This document shows, in pieces, positions 23,510-30,789 of a stretch of 38,864 bases of DNA. The position numbers and the translations under genes are program-made. The notes beneath the pieces were generated by a model that was not told the DNA's origin, did not search any database, and saw nothing but the letters and a program-made list of their open reading frames with translations. Positions within the stretch are counted from its first letter, which is position 1. Each line of letters opens with the position of its first letter. The stretch comes from Paraburkholderia sp. (GTDB lineage Bacteria > Pseudomonadota > Gammaproteobacteria > Burkholderiales > Burkholderiaceae), in NCBI RefSeq assembly GCF_024281035.1, contig NZ_JAMXLH010000003.1, forward strand, positions 1 through 38,864, in the 5' to 3' direction.

Positions 23510-24711
23510 GCGGCCGTCTCCGGCGAGTCGGCGCGGGCGGCTCGCTGGCCGCGACGCGTCGAGCGGACATCGGCTGCGGTTCCATCCTGCCCGTGCGGTG
23601 TTGCATCGGGTGCGGGCGTCTCGCGGCCTCTCGCCTCCGCATCGATCAACGCGGCCTTGCGCGCGAGCCCCCAGCGGTAGCCCGCAAGCGAGCCGCTTTT
23701 CTGCACCACGCGGTGGCACGGAATCGCCAGCGCCACGGGATTCGACGCACACGCGCTCGCCACGGCCCGCACCGCGCGCGGCGCACCGAGCGTTTCGGCG
23801 ATCTGCGTGTAGCTGCGGGTCTCGCCGTACGGAATGCGCTGCAGCGCGTCCCACACGCGCTGCTGGAACGCCGTCGGCGCGAGGTCGAGCGGCAGGTCGA
23901 AGCGCTCGCGCCGCCCGTGCAGATAGGCATCGATCTGCGCGATGAACGGCGCAACCGCTTCGCGGTCCTCGACGCAGTCGGCATTCGAGAACCCGGCGTG
24001 CAGCGCGGCGGCGAGGGCGGGCGCATCGTCGCCGAATGCGATCTGGCAGATGCCCTTGTCCGTGGCCGCGACGAGCACGAGGCCAAGCGGCGTCGGCGCA
24101 CTGGCGTAGCGAATCGTGAGGCCCGCGCCCTTGCGGCGGTACGCGGAGGGCGCCATGCCCAGTTCGGCTGGCACGCTCTGGTAGAGCCGCGACGTGGAGC
24201 CGAAGCCCGCATCGGCGCTCGCCCGCGTCACGTTCGCGCCCTGGCCGAGCGCGTCGCGCAGCACGGCGCCGCGCCGCGCCGCCTGATACTGGCGCGGCGA
24301 AACGCCGAGCACGCGCTTGAAGAGGCGTTGCAGGTGGAACGGGCTCAAATGCACGGCGTCGCTCAGATCGGCGAGCGTGAGGCGCGCCAGCGGATCGGCG
24401 TCGAGCACGGCGCGGGCGCGCCGCACGATCTCCAGCTCGCGCGGCAGCCCGCCCGGGCGGCAGCGCTTGCATTCGCGAAAACCGGCGCTGCGGGCTGCGT
24501 CGGCGTTGTCGAAGAACGCGACGTTGTCCCGGCGCGGCAGCCGCGATGCGCACGACGGACGGCAGAACACGCCGGTCGTGCGTACGCCGTAGAAGAACGC
24601 GCCGTCAGCGTGGCTGTCACGCGCGGTGAGGGCTTCCCAGCGTTCGGCATCGGTTGCCCAGCGCTCGGGCTGCTCAGGCTGGTCGTGCAATGGGGTCGGA
24701 GCGGCGGTCAT
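23506..24711 (-). CDS. ada: Bifunctional Ada: methylphosphotriester/O6-methylguanine DNA methyltransferase and activator
   Basis: 401 residues. The N-terminal zinc domain carries Cys50, Cys54, Cys81 and Cys84 (GVFCRPSC, ECKRC). One of these cysteines accepts methyl groups from phosphotriesters and turns Ada into an activator. An AraC-type helix-turn-helix follows at about 95-195 (LTLADLSDAVHLSPFHLQRLF in the centre). The C-terminal methyltransferase domain has ALAIPCHRVV with acceptor Cys332. The last 40 residues are a low-complexity Arg/Ala tail. ATG 24711 was chosen because GGGAG is 8 bases upstream; the frame opens at 24828. It is co-transcribed with alkA, overlapping it. Ada proteins normally activate their own promoter, here in the AT-richer sequence right of 24,711. 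Confidence 0.95.
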   Translation of the reverse strand: MTAAPTPLHDQPEQPERWATDAERWEALTARDSHADGAFFYGVRTTGVFCRPSCASRLPRRDNVAFFDNADAARSAGFRECKRCRPGGLPRELEIVRRARAVLDADPLARLTLADLSDAVHLSPFHLQRLFKRVLGVSPRQYQAARRGAVLRDALGQGANVTRASADAGFGSTSRLYQSVPAELGMAPSAYRRKGAGLTIRYASAPTPLGLVLVAATDKGICQIAFGDDAPALAAALHAGFSNADCVEDREAVAPFIAQIDAYLHGRRERFDLPLDLAPTAFQQRVWDALQRIPYGETRSYTQIAETLGAPRAVRAVASACASNPVALAIPCHRVVQKSGSLAGYRWGLARKAALIDAEARGRETPAPDATPHGQDGTAADVRSTRRGQRAARADSPETAA

Positions 24712-24911
24712 GGCGTGACTCCCGGAAATGGCGGTTTCGATGGTCCCCACTGTAGACGCCTGCTCGCGCGCCGACGCGCCGGATCTTGCGGTGTCATCCA
24801 CGGTCATCTGTTCCGATGTAAGGCGCATATTTGCCGATCGGACGCTTTGAAGCGGTTTTTAGTGCCACTGCGACAAACCGGCACGATTGCGGGTTTTCCC
24901 TTAAAAAGTTG

Positions 24912-24940
24912 TTGCATCGCGTCAGGCCGCTGTGTATAGT
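24912..24940 (+). promoter_or_regulatory. Sigma-70 promoter of the predicted small RNA
   Basis: TTGCAT (24912-24917) and TATAGT (24935-24940) are separated by exactly 17 bases. They face right, into a short non-coding unit that ends at the terminator at 24979-25007. The predicted start of transcription is about 24947. Confidence 0.78.
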
Positions 24941-24946
24941 TGCTCC

Positions 24947-25007
24947 TGTCTCCTCCATGTCTCCTCCTGATATGGATTAAGCCCGCTCACTGCAGCGGGC
25001 TTTTTTT
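24947..25007 (+). ncRNA. Predicted small RNA with tandem anti-Shine-Dalgarno motifs
   Basis: About 60 nt between a well-spaced promoter and a strong terminator, with no start codon and ribosome site that could make a protein. The 5' half is pyrimidine-rich. It has TCTCCTCC at 24949-24956 and TCTCCTCCT at 24960-24968, two copies at 11-base spacing, preceded by a shorter CTCCT. The motif is complementary to the Shine-Dalgarno core GGAGGA, so the unpaired 5' end could block ribosome sites of many mRNAs. The 3' half is the terminator hairpin, suitable for Hfq binding. Small RNAs with CCUCC-type loops are known in proteobacteria. I cannot tell which family, if any, this belongs to. The boundaries are predictions. 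Confidence 0.65.
24979..25007 (+). terminator. Rho-independent terminator of the predicted small RNA
   Basis: AAGCCCGCT (24979-24987) and AGCGGGCTT (24994-25002) form a perfect 9-bp stem with a 6-base loop, followed by T to 25007. No annotated gene ends here, so it must terminate an RNA starting in the gap. Confidence 0.93.
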
Positions 25008-25044
25008 CGTCCAGCGTTTCCTGTATATCCCACCCACAATTGCG

Positions 25045-25077
25045 CGCACGTCGGGCGCACGTCGGGTGCACATCGGC
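25045..25077 (+). repeat. Three 11-bp tandem repeats downstream of the small RNA
   Basis: CGCACGTCGGG occurs twice in a row (25045-25055, 25056-25066) and is followed by TGCACATCGGC (25067-25077). The repeat lies in the non-coding stretch between the small RNA terminator and the VOC gene. It also resembles short-period slippage sequence. Confidence 0.75.
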
Positions 25078-25269
25078 GCGTTCAGTACGTTCAGCGACGC
25101 TTCGATTTTCCGCTACTTTTCGGGCGCTTGCCGGTCATGGCCGTGGCCGTGATCGTGGCCGGCGCGGTTCCGCGCACACCTTGCAAAAGCCGCGCATCGA
25201 TGCGAAAGCGGGTCATCTGGTTCAAGATGATCGAGACGACAGCCGCGCGCTGCACTTCGAGGTCAGGCC

Positions 25270-25698
25270 ATGCAGATTGAGATCCGCGAAATCGATCACG
25301 TCGTTATCCGGGCGGCCGATCCGGCCGCCATGACGCGCTTCTACTGCGATGCACTGGGTTGCCGCGTCGAACGCGAGCAGCGGGAACTGGGACTCGTCCA
25401 GCTGCGTGCCGGGCGCTCGCTGATCGATCTGATCGCAATCGGCGGGCCGCTCGACCGCGACGGCACGCAAGGCACCGAAGGTATCAAGCGCGCTGGGGCC
25501 GGGCGGAACATGGATCACCTGTGTCTGCGCGTCGAACCGTTCGACGGTGACGCGCTCAAGACGCATCTCGCGCAGTTCGCTGCGAGGCCGGGCGACGTCG
25601 TGCAACGCTATGGCGCCGAAGGCTACGGGCCATCGCTTTATCTGTTCGATCCCGAGGGGAACATGGTGGAGCTGAAGGGGCCGCCTGACGCGCGCTGA
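25270..25698 (+). CDS. VOC-family protein (glyoxalase/dioxygenase fold)
   Basis: 142 residues, a single vicinal-oxygen-chelate domain with two beta-alpha-beta-beta-beta modules. DHVVIRAADP opens the first module and RNMDHLCLRVEPF the second, and FDPEGNMVELKG closes it. His10, the His in MDHLCL and the Glu in MVELKG sit where metal ligands are found in glyoxalase I, so a divalent metal site is likely. GAGGTCAG precedes ATG 25270. The reaction cannot be assigned, since VOC proteins include lactoylglutathione lyases, fosfomycin resistance enzymes and dioxygenases. It converges with the yaeQ gene, whose stop is 22 bases away. Confidence 0.9.
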   Translation: MQIEIREIDHVVIRAADPAAMTRFYCDALGCRVEREQRELGLVQLRAGRSLIDLIAIGGPLDRDGTQGTEGIKRAGAGRNMDHLCLRVEPFDGDALKTHLAQFAARPGDVVQRYGAEGYGPSLYLFDPEGNMVELKGPPDAR

Positions 25699-25720
25699 CG
25701 CGGCAGCCGTGCGCGCGCGC

Positions 25721-26275
25721 TTAGACCTTCTCCGGCGCCTTGAGCACGGTCCATTCGACGGCAACCGGCTCGTCGCTGCCGTTGCCGATCCACGCGGCGC
25801 CGTCCTGCACCGTGCACTGCAGGCGCATGGTGCGTTCGGTGAGCTTGCCGAGCGCTTCCGCGACACCGTCGGCGAGCGACCAGACCGTCACGTTACGCAG
25901 ACGATCGGTCTTGCCGCGCACGCCCTGCCACCAGATTTCCGAGGTGCGGCCGCCATAGGCGATCACGATCACCTCATCCGCCCGCCCGCTTGCCTTGGCG
26001 ATGCGGCGCTCGTCGGGCTGGCCGACCTCGATCCACGTTTCGATCGCGCCCGTATAGTCCTTGCGCCAGAGATCGGGTTCGTCGGTGTCGGACAGACCCT
26101 TGCAGAATTCGAGCCGCTCGTTCGCGAAGAGCGCGAACGCGGCGATGCGGACCATCATCCGGTCATTCGTCTCGGATGGATGGCAGGCGATCGTCAGCGC
26201 ATGGTCGGCGTAGTAGTGCCGATCCATGTCCGCGATCTGAAGTTCTGCCTTGTAAATGGTCGATTTGAGGGCCAT
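25721..26275 (-). CDS. yaeQ: YaeQ family protein
   Basis: 184 residues, matching YaeQ (about 181). Signature parts are MALKSTIYKAELQIADMDR at the start, YYADHALTIACHPSETNDRMM, and WIEVGQPDERRIAKA in the centre. YaeQ has a PD-(D/E)XK nuclease-like fold. E. coli YaeQ was linked to RfaH suppression, but its activity is not established. ATG 26275 begins the family sequence, while the frame extends without family similarity to 26833. The gene diverges from the LysE exporter with 216 bases between. Confidence 0.94.
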   Translation of the reverse strand: MALKSTIYKAELQIADMDRHYYADHALTIACHPSETNDRMMVRIAAFALFANERLEFCKGLSDTDEPDLWRKDYTGAIETWIEVGQPDERRIAKASGRADEVIVIAYGGRTSEIWWQGVRGKTDRLRNVTVWSLADGVAEALGKLTERTMRLQCTVQDGAAWIGNGSDEPVAVEWTVLKAPEKV

Positions 26276-26491
26276 GCCGAATCCCGGGCAACGCAAGAGG
26301 CGCACATGATAACGAACTTTTGCGCAAGCGACGTGCCGCATCCACTTACGGTCCACGTCTCCCAGGCTGGATGGTCGGCCGGGAAAGTGACCGCTGTTTG
26401 ACAGGGCCGCTCTTACGCGCGATGCGACCTGGACGGCTTGCGGGCCGCCCGACTTCATGGATAAATCGGACGTCTCTACTGGAGAAATCCC

Positions 26492-27118
26492 ATGACCCTT
26501 GCGCACTGGCTGCCGTTTGCGATTGCATCGGCGATTCTCGTCGCGATCCCCGGCCCGACCGTTCTGCTCGTCGTGTCCTATGCCCTCACGCACGGCCGCC
26601 GCTACGCGCTCGCGACCACGGCGGGCGTCGCGCTTGGCGACTTCACGGCGATGACGGCGTCGATGCTCGGCCTCGGCGTGATTCTCGCGGCATCGGCGGC
26701 GCTGTTTTCGGTGCTGAAGTGGATCGGCGCGGCGTACCTGATCTATCTCGGCATCAAGCTCTGGCGCGCGCCCGCCATACAAAGCGACACGCCCGATACC
26801 ACGGAAACGCGCACGGGCCGTATTTTTGCGCACGCCTATGCGGTCACCGCGCTCAATCCGAAAAGCATCGTTTTCTTCGTGGCGTTCGTGCCGCAGTTCA
26901 TCAATCCGCAGATGCCCGCGTTGCCGCAGATCGTCATCTTCGAAGCGACGTTCCTCGTGCTCGCAACGATCAATGCCTTTGGCTACGCCATGCTCGCCGC
27001 CGCCGCGCGCAAGGCGGTGCGCAGCCCGCGCGTGCAGCGCATCGTCAATGTCACGGGCGGGTCGCTGCTGATTGGCGCCGGGGTGTTCGCGGCCGTGTGG
27101 AGGAAAACCTCGGCTTGA
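26492..27118 (+). CDS. LysE-family amino-acid/metabolite exporter
   Basis: 208 residues, six hydrophobic segments, normal length for the LysE/RhtB family. The start LPFAIASAILVAIPGPTVLLVVSYAL contains the conserved PGP motif of the first segment. The loop ALTHGRRYALATTAGVALGD is the next family block, and ALNPKSIVFFVAFVPQFI lies in mid-protein. These proteins export amino acids or related small metabolites, such as lysine, threonine or homoserine lactone. The substrate is not predictable. TGGAGAAA lies 6 bases ahead of ATG 26492. Confidence 0.93.
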   Translation: MTLAHWLPFAIASAILVAIPGPTVLLVVSYALTHGRRYALATTAGVALGDFTAMTASMLGLGVILAASAALFSVLKWIGAAYLIYLGIKLWRAPAIQSDTPDTTETRTGRIFAHAYAVTALNPKSIVFFVAFVPQFINPQMPALPQIVIFEATFLVLATINAFGYAMLAAAARKAVRSPRVQRIVNVTGGSLLIGAGVFAAVWRKTSA

Positions 27119-27459
27119 GTGTCCGGGCGCCGCCCAGGTCGACGTCGCCCGCGTGTGTGCCCGCTTTTGTGCCAGTTTGTGCGCCCGCTTTTGTGCCGGT
27201 TTGTGCGTCTATGAACGGTGCGCGGTGATCTCCCGCTGCTATTCCTTTCACGTGGGACGGATGCTACGCGCGGTGGCTCTGCCGGATCGCTCTGCGCGTT
27301 TGTCTGATATTCACCGCGCGAATCGCCAGTTTGCCCTCGTGCGACGTCCCTTTCGGACCCCGTTGGACTCCGTTAAGTGAGTAAGTATTTGCCCACGGTG
27401 CAATCTGTCGCGCGGCGACTACAATGGAAGCGCAATCGCTTGACAACCAGGAGGCAATC
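27119..27459. other. Gene-free region between the LysE gene and the small-protein pair
   Basis: 341 bases with no supported gene. It contains a 24-bp tandem duplication (27159-27206). No terminator with a T run follows lysE. TACAAT at 27420-27425, about 35 bases upstream of the first small-protein start, may be a -10 box, but no good -35 box lies at the right distance. Confidence 0.5.
27159..27206 (+). repeat. 24-bp tandem duplication
   Basis: Two adjacent 24-base units (27159-27182 and 27183-27206) each begin GCCCGCTTTTGTGCC and differ at one base (A or G). The unit is itself built of related GTGC/TTTTGTGCC pieces. The length is a multiple of three, yet no gene covers it. Confidence 0.85.
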
Positions 27460-27621
27460 GTGATCGAACACGTAATACTGGGCGCGTTTTTGTTGATTCC
27501 CCTTGTCATCGTCGTCTTTCTGTTTTCGGACGAAATTCTCGAGGAGCACCGGCAGCGCGTGCAAGCGGGAGCGCATCATATCGACTGGCGTCATCCTTTG
27601 CGCAGCATCCTGCACCACTAA
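27460..27621 (+). CDS. Small membrane protein 1 of a tandem pair (GTG start)
   Basis: 53 residues from GTG 27460, not recognised. A hydrophobic helix spans about 4-23 (HVILGAFLLIPLVIVVFLF). It is followed by an acidic-basic stretch SDEILEEHRQRVQAG and a His/Trp/Arg-rich tail HHIDWRHPLRSILHH. AGGAGG (27449-27454) lies 5 bases before the GTG, a near-perfect ribosome site. An in-frame ATG at 27424 has none. Topology is probably a single span. The second small membrane protein begins 56 bases downstream with the same start codon and equally strong ribosome site, so the two are probably co-expressed. Confidence 0.72.
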   Translation: MIEHVILGAFLLIPLVIVVFLFSDEILEEHRQRVQAGAHHIDWRHPLRSILHH

Positions 27622-27677
27622 GGTGGTGCCGCCCGAACGCGGCGCGCCAGGGGGCGCGATGATCAAAGGAGGCACTC

Positions 27678-27830
27678 GTGGAAATCGAGTTCTCCTGGAT
27701 GACGTACTTCGTGTCGCTGTTCGTGCTGGTGGTGCTGTCTATCGCACTTAGCCTGCTTTGCCCTTCCGGCGGATGGCGGGATCCGACCGTTGACGATCGC
27801 GCCGAGCAGCATCCCGGCAGCGAGCGCTGA
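27678..27830 (+). CDS. Small membrane protein 2 of a tandem pair (GTG start)
   Basis: 50 residues from GTG 27678 to TGA 27830, not recognised. A hydrophobic segment at about 7-28 (WMTYFVSLFVLVVLSIALSLLC) is followed by a soluble acidic tail with CPSGGWRDPTVDDRAEQ. AAAGGAGG (27665-27672) is 5 bases before the GTG, nearly ideal. Codons of the tail are GC-rich at third positions. The only cysteine sits at the membrane boundary. It follows the other small protein by 56 bases. Because the start is GTG and the protein short, it is easy to miss. Confidence 0.72.
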   Translation: MEIEFSWMTYFVSLFVLVVLSIALSLLCPSGGWRDPTVDDRAEQHPGSER

Positions 27831-28044
27831 GCGCGTTCGCCTCATTCAACGTTGTGTCCTGCAGCACCGGGCGCAAGTAGTTGCGTGCGCCGTCCATCGT
27901 ATGTATTCAAACGTTGTTGAAACGCGCGACGCGCGAATGGTGACGACCATTGCACGCACGCTCGCGTTTCGTGTGTTTCTTCCGTCTCTCGCGTCTCGGC
28001 GAAATTAATTCGGCATGCGAAACAGACGATGAACCGAAACCGCT

Positions 28045-29049
28045 TCAGCCGGTCTGCTCGACGGGCCGCACACGCAGCGTGAGCTTGTGCGTCAGCCGGA
28101 TCACCGTGATCTCCACCTCGCGATCGATGCGCGTGGCATCCATCAGCCGCTGCAGCGCGTCGATGCTTTCAACCGGCAAGCCGTCGACGGCGACGATCGT
28201 GTCGTCCGTGCGCAAGCCGCTCAACGCCGCCGGGCTTCCTTTCACGACTTCCATCACGCGCACGCCGCTTGTCGTCGCGAGTTCGAAGTAGCGCTGCACC
28301 TTGCGTGCAATCGGCACATTGGTGCCCGCGATGCCGACGTGCGCGCGCCGCACGCGGCCATGTGCGAAGAGTTGCGTGATGACCCACTTCGCCGTGTCGA
28401 TGGCGGTCGCGAAGCAGATCGACTGGGCGCCGGGAATGATTGCCGTATTTACGCCGATGACCTGTCCCGCCGAGTTGACGAGCGGCCCGCCGGAATTGCC
28501 GGGGTTGAGCGCGGCATCGGTCTGGATCACGTCGTAGATCATGCGGCCGGAGCGGGAGCGCAAGGAGCGCCCAAGTGCCGAAACCACGCCCGTCGTCACC
28601 GTCTGCGCGAGGCCGAGCGGACTGCCCACCGCAATCGCGATCTGCCCGGCGCGCAACCGTGCGGATTCGCCGAGTTCGGCATGCGGCAGCGCTTCGGCCG
28701 CGCCGATGCGCAGCACGGCGAGGTCGGTGCTCGGATCGTCGCCGACGAGGTCCGCTTCGTAGGTCGCGCCATCGGCGAGTGTCGCGCGCACGGCCTTGGC
28801 GCCGTGCACGACGTGGCTGTTCGTCAGGAGATAGCCGTCCGGGGTGAAGAGAAAACCCGAACCGCTGCCGCCGCCGTCCGTGCGCCGCTCGACGGCGATG
28901 AAGGCGACCGCGGGCTGAACGCGTTCGAGCGCGCCGATGACGGTGCGCGAGTAGGCGTCGAGCAGGGCGGTATCGTCGCTGGGTGGCGGACTGGAGCTGT
29001 CGGCCAAGTCGCGACTGAGATCGTCGATGAAGGAAGGACGGCTGCCCAC
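28045..29049 (-). CDS. Trypsin-like serine protease with PDZ domain, HtrA/DegP-like, no signal peptide
   Basis: 334 residues from GTG 29049. Catalytic triad: His79 in TNSHVV, Asp109 in STDLAVL, Ser186 in NPGNSGGPL. A PDZ domain covers about 235-325 (GVRVMEVVKGSPAALSGLRTDD is at its core). HtrA proteases degrade or chaperone misfolded proteins, usually in the periplasm. Here the N-terminus is hydrophilic (SRPSFIDDLSRDLADSS) with no signal peptide or membrane anchor, so the protein may be cytoplasmic or exported by another route. GTG 29049 was preferred because GGAGAG lies 8 bases upstream; GTG 29079 would add ten residues with a weak site. The active site is complete, so protease activity is expected. 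Confidence 0.9.
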   Translation of the reverse strand: MGSRPSFIDDLSRDLADSSSPPPSDDTALLDAYSRTVIGALERVQPAVAFIAVERRTDGGGSGSGFLFTPDGYLLTNSHVVHGAKAVRATLADGATYEADLVGDDPSTDLAVLRIGAAEALPHAELGESARLRAGQIAIAVGSPLGLAQTVTTGVVSALGRSLRSRSGRMIYDVIQTDAALNPGNSGGPLVNSAGQVIGVNTAIIPGAQSICFATAIDTAKWVITQLFAHGRVRRAHVGIAGTNVPIARKVQRYFELATTSGVRVMEVVKGSPAALSGLRTDDTIVAVDGLPVESIDALQRLMDATRIDREVEITVIRLTHKLTLRVRPVEQTG

Positions 29050-29189
29050 GATCGGAACTCTCCGATGGAATGTGGGCACTACATGCAGGGGGCGCGCGGG
29101 GTTTTCAAGAGGGCGGCGAAGCCGCCGTCACAGCGGGCGTCGCGCGATTTCGACGCGAACGCTGCGGAGATCGCCTCGATCCGCCCGGT

Positions 29190-29408
29190 TCAGTCTGTGA
29201 TCGCGATGTGCGTGCTGTCGTTGGCGTCGAGTCGAAACTCGTTGACCCGGCCCGCGCGGACATCGAGCAACAGCCGGTCCAGCACTTCGAGTTTCGCGGG
29301 GTCGTTGCCGGCCGGCTGGATCAGCGGCGAGCTATGTCCCGAGGCCGATGCGTGGGCTTGCACCAGCAGGTGAACAGCTTCGTCCCGTGTCATGAAAATG
29401 CGCTTCAT
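29190..29408 (-). CDS. Small hypothetical protein
   Basis: 72 residues from ATG 29408, not recognised. It starts MKRIFMTRDEAVHLLVQAH and contains LEVLDRLLLDVRAGRVNEF, both amphipathic helices. The composition is mixed and acidic overall, with no signal or membrane segment. GGAGAG is 3 bases before the ATG. The frame extends upstream to 29561 without coding character. It lies 140 bases upstream of the protease gene on the same strand and could be co-transcribed with it. Confidence 0.7.
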   Translation of the reverse strand: MKRIFMTRDEAVHLLVQAHASASGHSSPLIQPAGNDPAKLEVLDRLLLDVRAGRVNEFRLDANDSTHIAITD

Positions 29409-29637
29409 GGTCTCTCCGTCTGGGTGCGAGATCGCAGATCGCGCGGCGATGCCCGCCAACAACGTGTTGGTTGATTTTGCTTCGAGCGACGACCGGCTTG
29501 CGCCGGGTTCCGCCGAACGCTTTGACGAGAACATGCGGCAGGCCAGCTGTGAGGCATGCACCGGACGCGACGCTCGCGACGCTTGTCGAAGCCGCCGCAG
29601 TCCTCCCGCCTTCGCGCTTTTGTCCGGCTTTGCCCGC

Positions 29638-30048
29638 TTATCGGGTACGCGCGGCGTACTTCTTCGAGACGCGGGCGTGTGCCTTTTTCACAGGTGCTGC
29701 GGGCTTCACCGGGTCGGGCGCATTCGCGACCGTGTCCGTTCCGAGCAGGCCCGTGTAACGGCCGGACGTCTCGAGTTCGAAGAGATCCATGCCCTTGTGC
29801 TTGGCGACCTGCTGAACGCGGTCCGCTTCCTTGTCGCACATTTGCGCGTGCTGGAACCACTTCGGATGGTCCATCCCGGAGTTCTCAAGCCACGCGTTCT
29901 TGATCTTGCCGAGCTTGACGTAGTAGTGCGTCAGCCTGGTCGGAGTCATATGGGCGAGCGTCGCAGCGGGCTTCGGCGTGCACTCGGCGCCAAATGCCGA
30001 GAGCGCTGGCAGCAGTAACAACACGTGAAGTACCGTCTTCTTATTCAT
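29638..30048 (-). CDS. Putative secreted protein with basic C-terminus
   Basis: 136 residues. The signal peptide is MNKKTVLHVLLLLPALSAFGAE, with probable cleavage after Ala18 or Ala21, so the protein is periplasmic or secreted. The mature part has MTPTRLTHYYVKLGKIKNAWLEN, then MDHPKWFQHAQMCDKEADRVQQVAKHKGMDL. Two cysteines remain (in ECTP and QMCDK). The last 25 residues are Pro/Ala/Lys-rich and basic (KKAHARVSKKYAARTR), perhaps for binding peptidoglycan or nucleic acid. I do not recognise the family. ATG 30048 is the first in frame and fits the signal peptide; the ribosome site is weak. Confidence 0.78.
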   Translation of the reverse strand: MNKKTVLHVLLLLPALSAFGAECTPKPAATLAHMTPTRLTHYYVKLGKIKNAWLENSGMDHPKWFQHAQMCDKEADRVQQVAKHKGMDLFELETSGRYTGLLGTDTVANAPDPVKPAAPVKKAHARVSKKYAARTR

Positions 30049-30313
30049 CTTTGGTCTGATTCGAAATGAACTGTTTAACGACGGGCGTCATACGCGCGTC
30101 GTTTCCCCGTCGCGAGATTATCAAAGAAAAAGCCGTATTGCGACCGGCTGTTAGCTTGAAGTAAGGGCAACGTGCGTTTCGAATGGGCGCTTTTGAGCCG
30201 GAAGCAAGCTCGGGTGGACGAGGGGAAGCGCGCGATTGTGGCTTATTTGGGTCTTATTTACGCGTTATGACCGTCCTGGGCGTGGTTCGAACGTCCAGCC
30301 GTCAAGCCTGGGA
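30049..30313. other. Non-coding left part of the 29.6-30.8 kb gap
   Basis: From the secreted-protein start to the dinD remnant there is only regulatory or degraded sequence. The segment is AT-richer than its neighbours. No further piece of dinD or an integrase was recognised in either strand. Confidence 0.5.
30077..30103 (-). promoter_or_regulatory. Inverted repeat ahead of the secreted-protein gene
   Basis: AACGACG (30077-30083) and CGTCGTT (30097-30103) form a perfect 7-bp inverted repeat with a 13-base spacer, ending 28 bases before the ATG at 30048. It could be an operator or a leader hairpin. Confidence 0.4.
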
Positions 30314-30521
30314 TTATTTCGGCAGCTTCTTTTGAGCTTGTTCGATTTGCTGAATACTCGTATCAGGCGTTGGCAATTTTTCGGGCATTGTTCCGCCCAG
30401 TTCCTGAATCGTTTCTCGCACCTTTTGCCCTACCGCAAAATGCGTTTGATTCGCGCGCTGTTTGCCCTTTAGCGATTACCGGTTTCGACGGATCGCCATT
30501 CTGCACGATCAGGTAGATACG
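30314..30521 (-). pseudogene. dinD: dinD remnant: internal deletion and frameshift
   Basis: Reading the minus strand leftward, one frame gives RIYLIVQNGDPSKPVIAKGQT (30521 to about 30460), typical of the middle of DNA-damage-inducible protein D. A shifted frame then gives ANQTHFAVGQKVRETIQELG, GTMPEKLPTPDTSIQQIEQA and KKLPK before TAA at 30314-30316, matching the DinD C-terminus. The usual sequence between these blocks, more than 100 residues in intact DinD, is missing, and the junction near 30455-30465 is out of frame. No N-terminal part is found upstream. DinD is SOS-induced in E. coli and often travels on mobile DNA. I recognise the motifs from memory and have not aligned them. Confidence 0.75.
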
Positions 30522-30581
30522 CACCACTGGACACAGTCAGTCCGATCCGATCGGACGATGCCCGGTTGCGAGGTTTATCTG

Positions 30582-30612
30582 AAAAAGCGCCCGGGCCACG
30601 AAGGCCCGGGCG
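30582..30612 (-). terminator. Rho-independent terminator on the minus strand
   Basis: Read on the minus strand, CGCCCGGGCC pairs with GGCCCGGGCG across a 4-5 base loop and is followed by C then TTTTT (bases 30586-30582 are A on the plus strand). It lies about 180 bases past the stop of the DUF4148 gene. It also precedes the dinD remnant, so it isolates the remnant from read-through. Confidence 0.9.
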
Positions 30613-30789
30613 AAGCCATCGGGAGTCCGATGACGGAGGTGTTCAATGTGAGACTGGCCCGCTGCCGGACATTGCCGCGCTGGCGAGCCAGTTCTTTAAA
30701 CAGGAACGCGCTGGGGTGCCGCGCGCTCAGACTGCGATGCTCAGGCCGGGTACTTTTGGCATCCTGCCAGGGCGTCCGAAATCAACGCA

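Noticed and set aside
30236..30472. 78-codon plus-strand frame with hydrophobic start
   Set aside because: It is opposite the dinD remnant, whose minus-strand reading explains the sequence; there is no ribosome site.
30626..30640. GGAGG followed by ATGTGA, a minimal start-stop element
   Set aside because: One short coincidence on the strand opposite the DUF4148 3' region, with no downstream gene to regulate.
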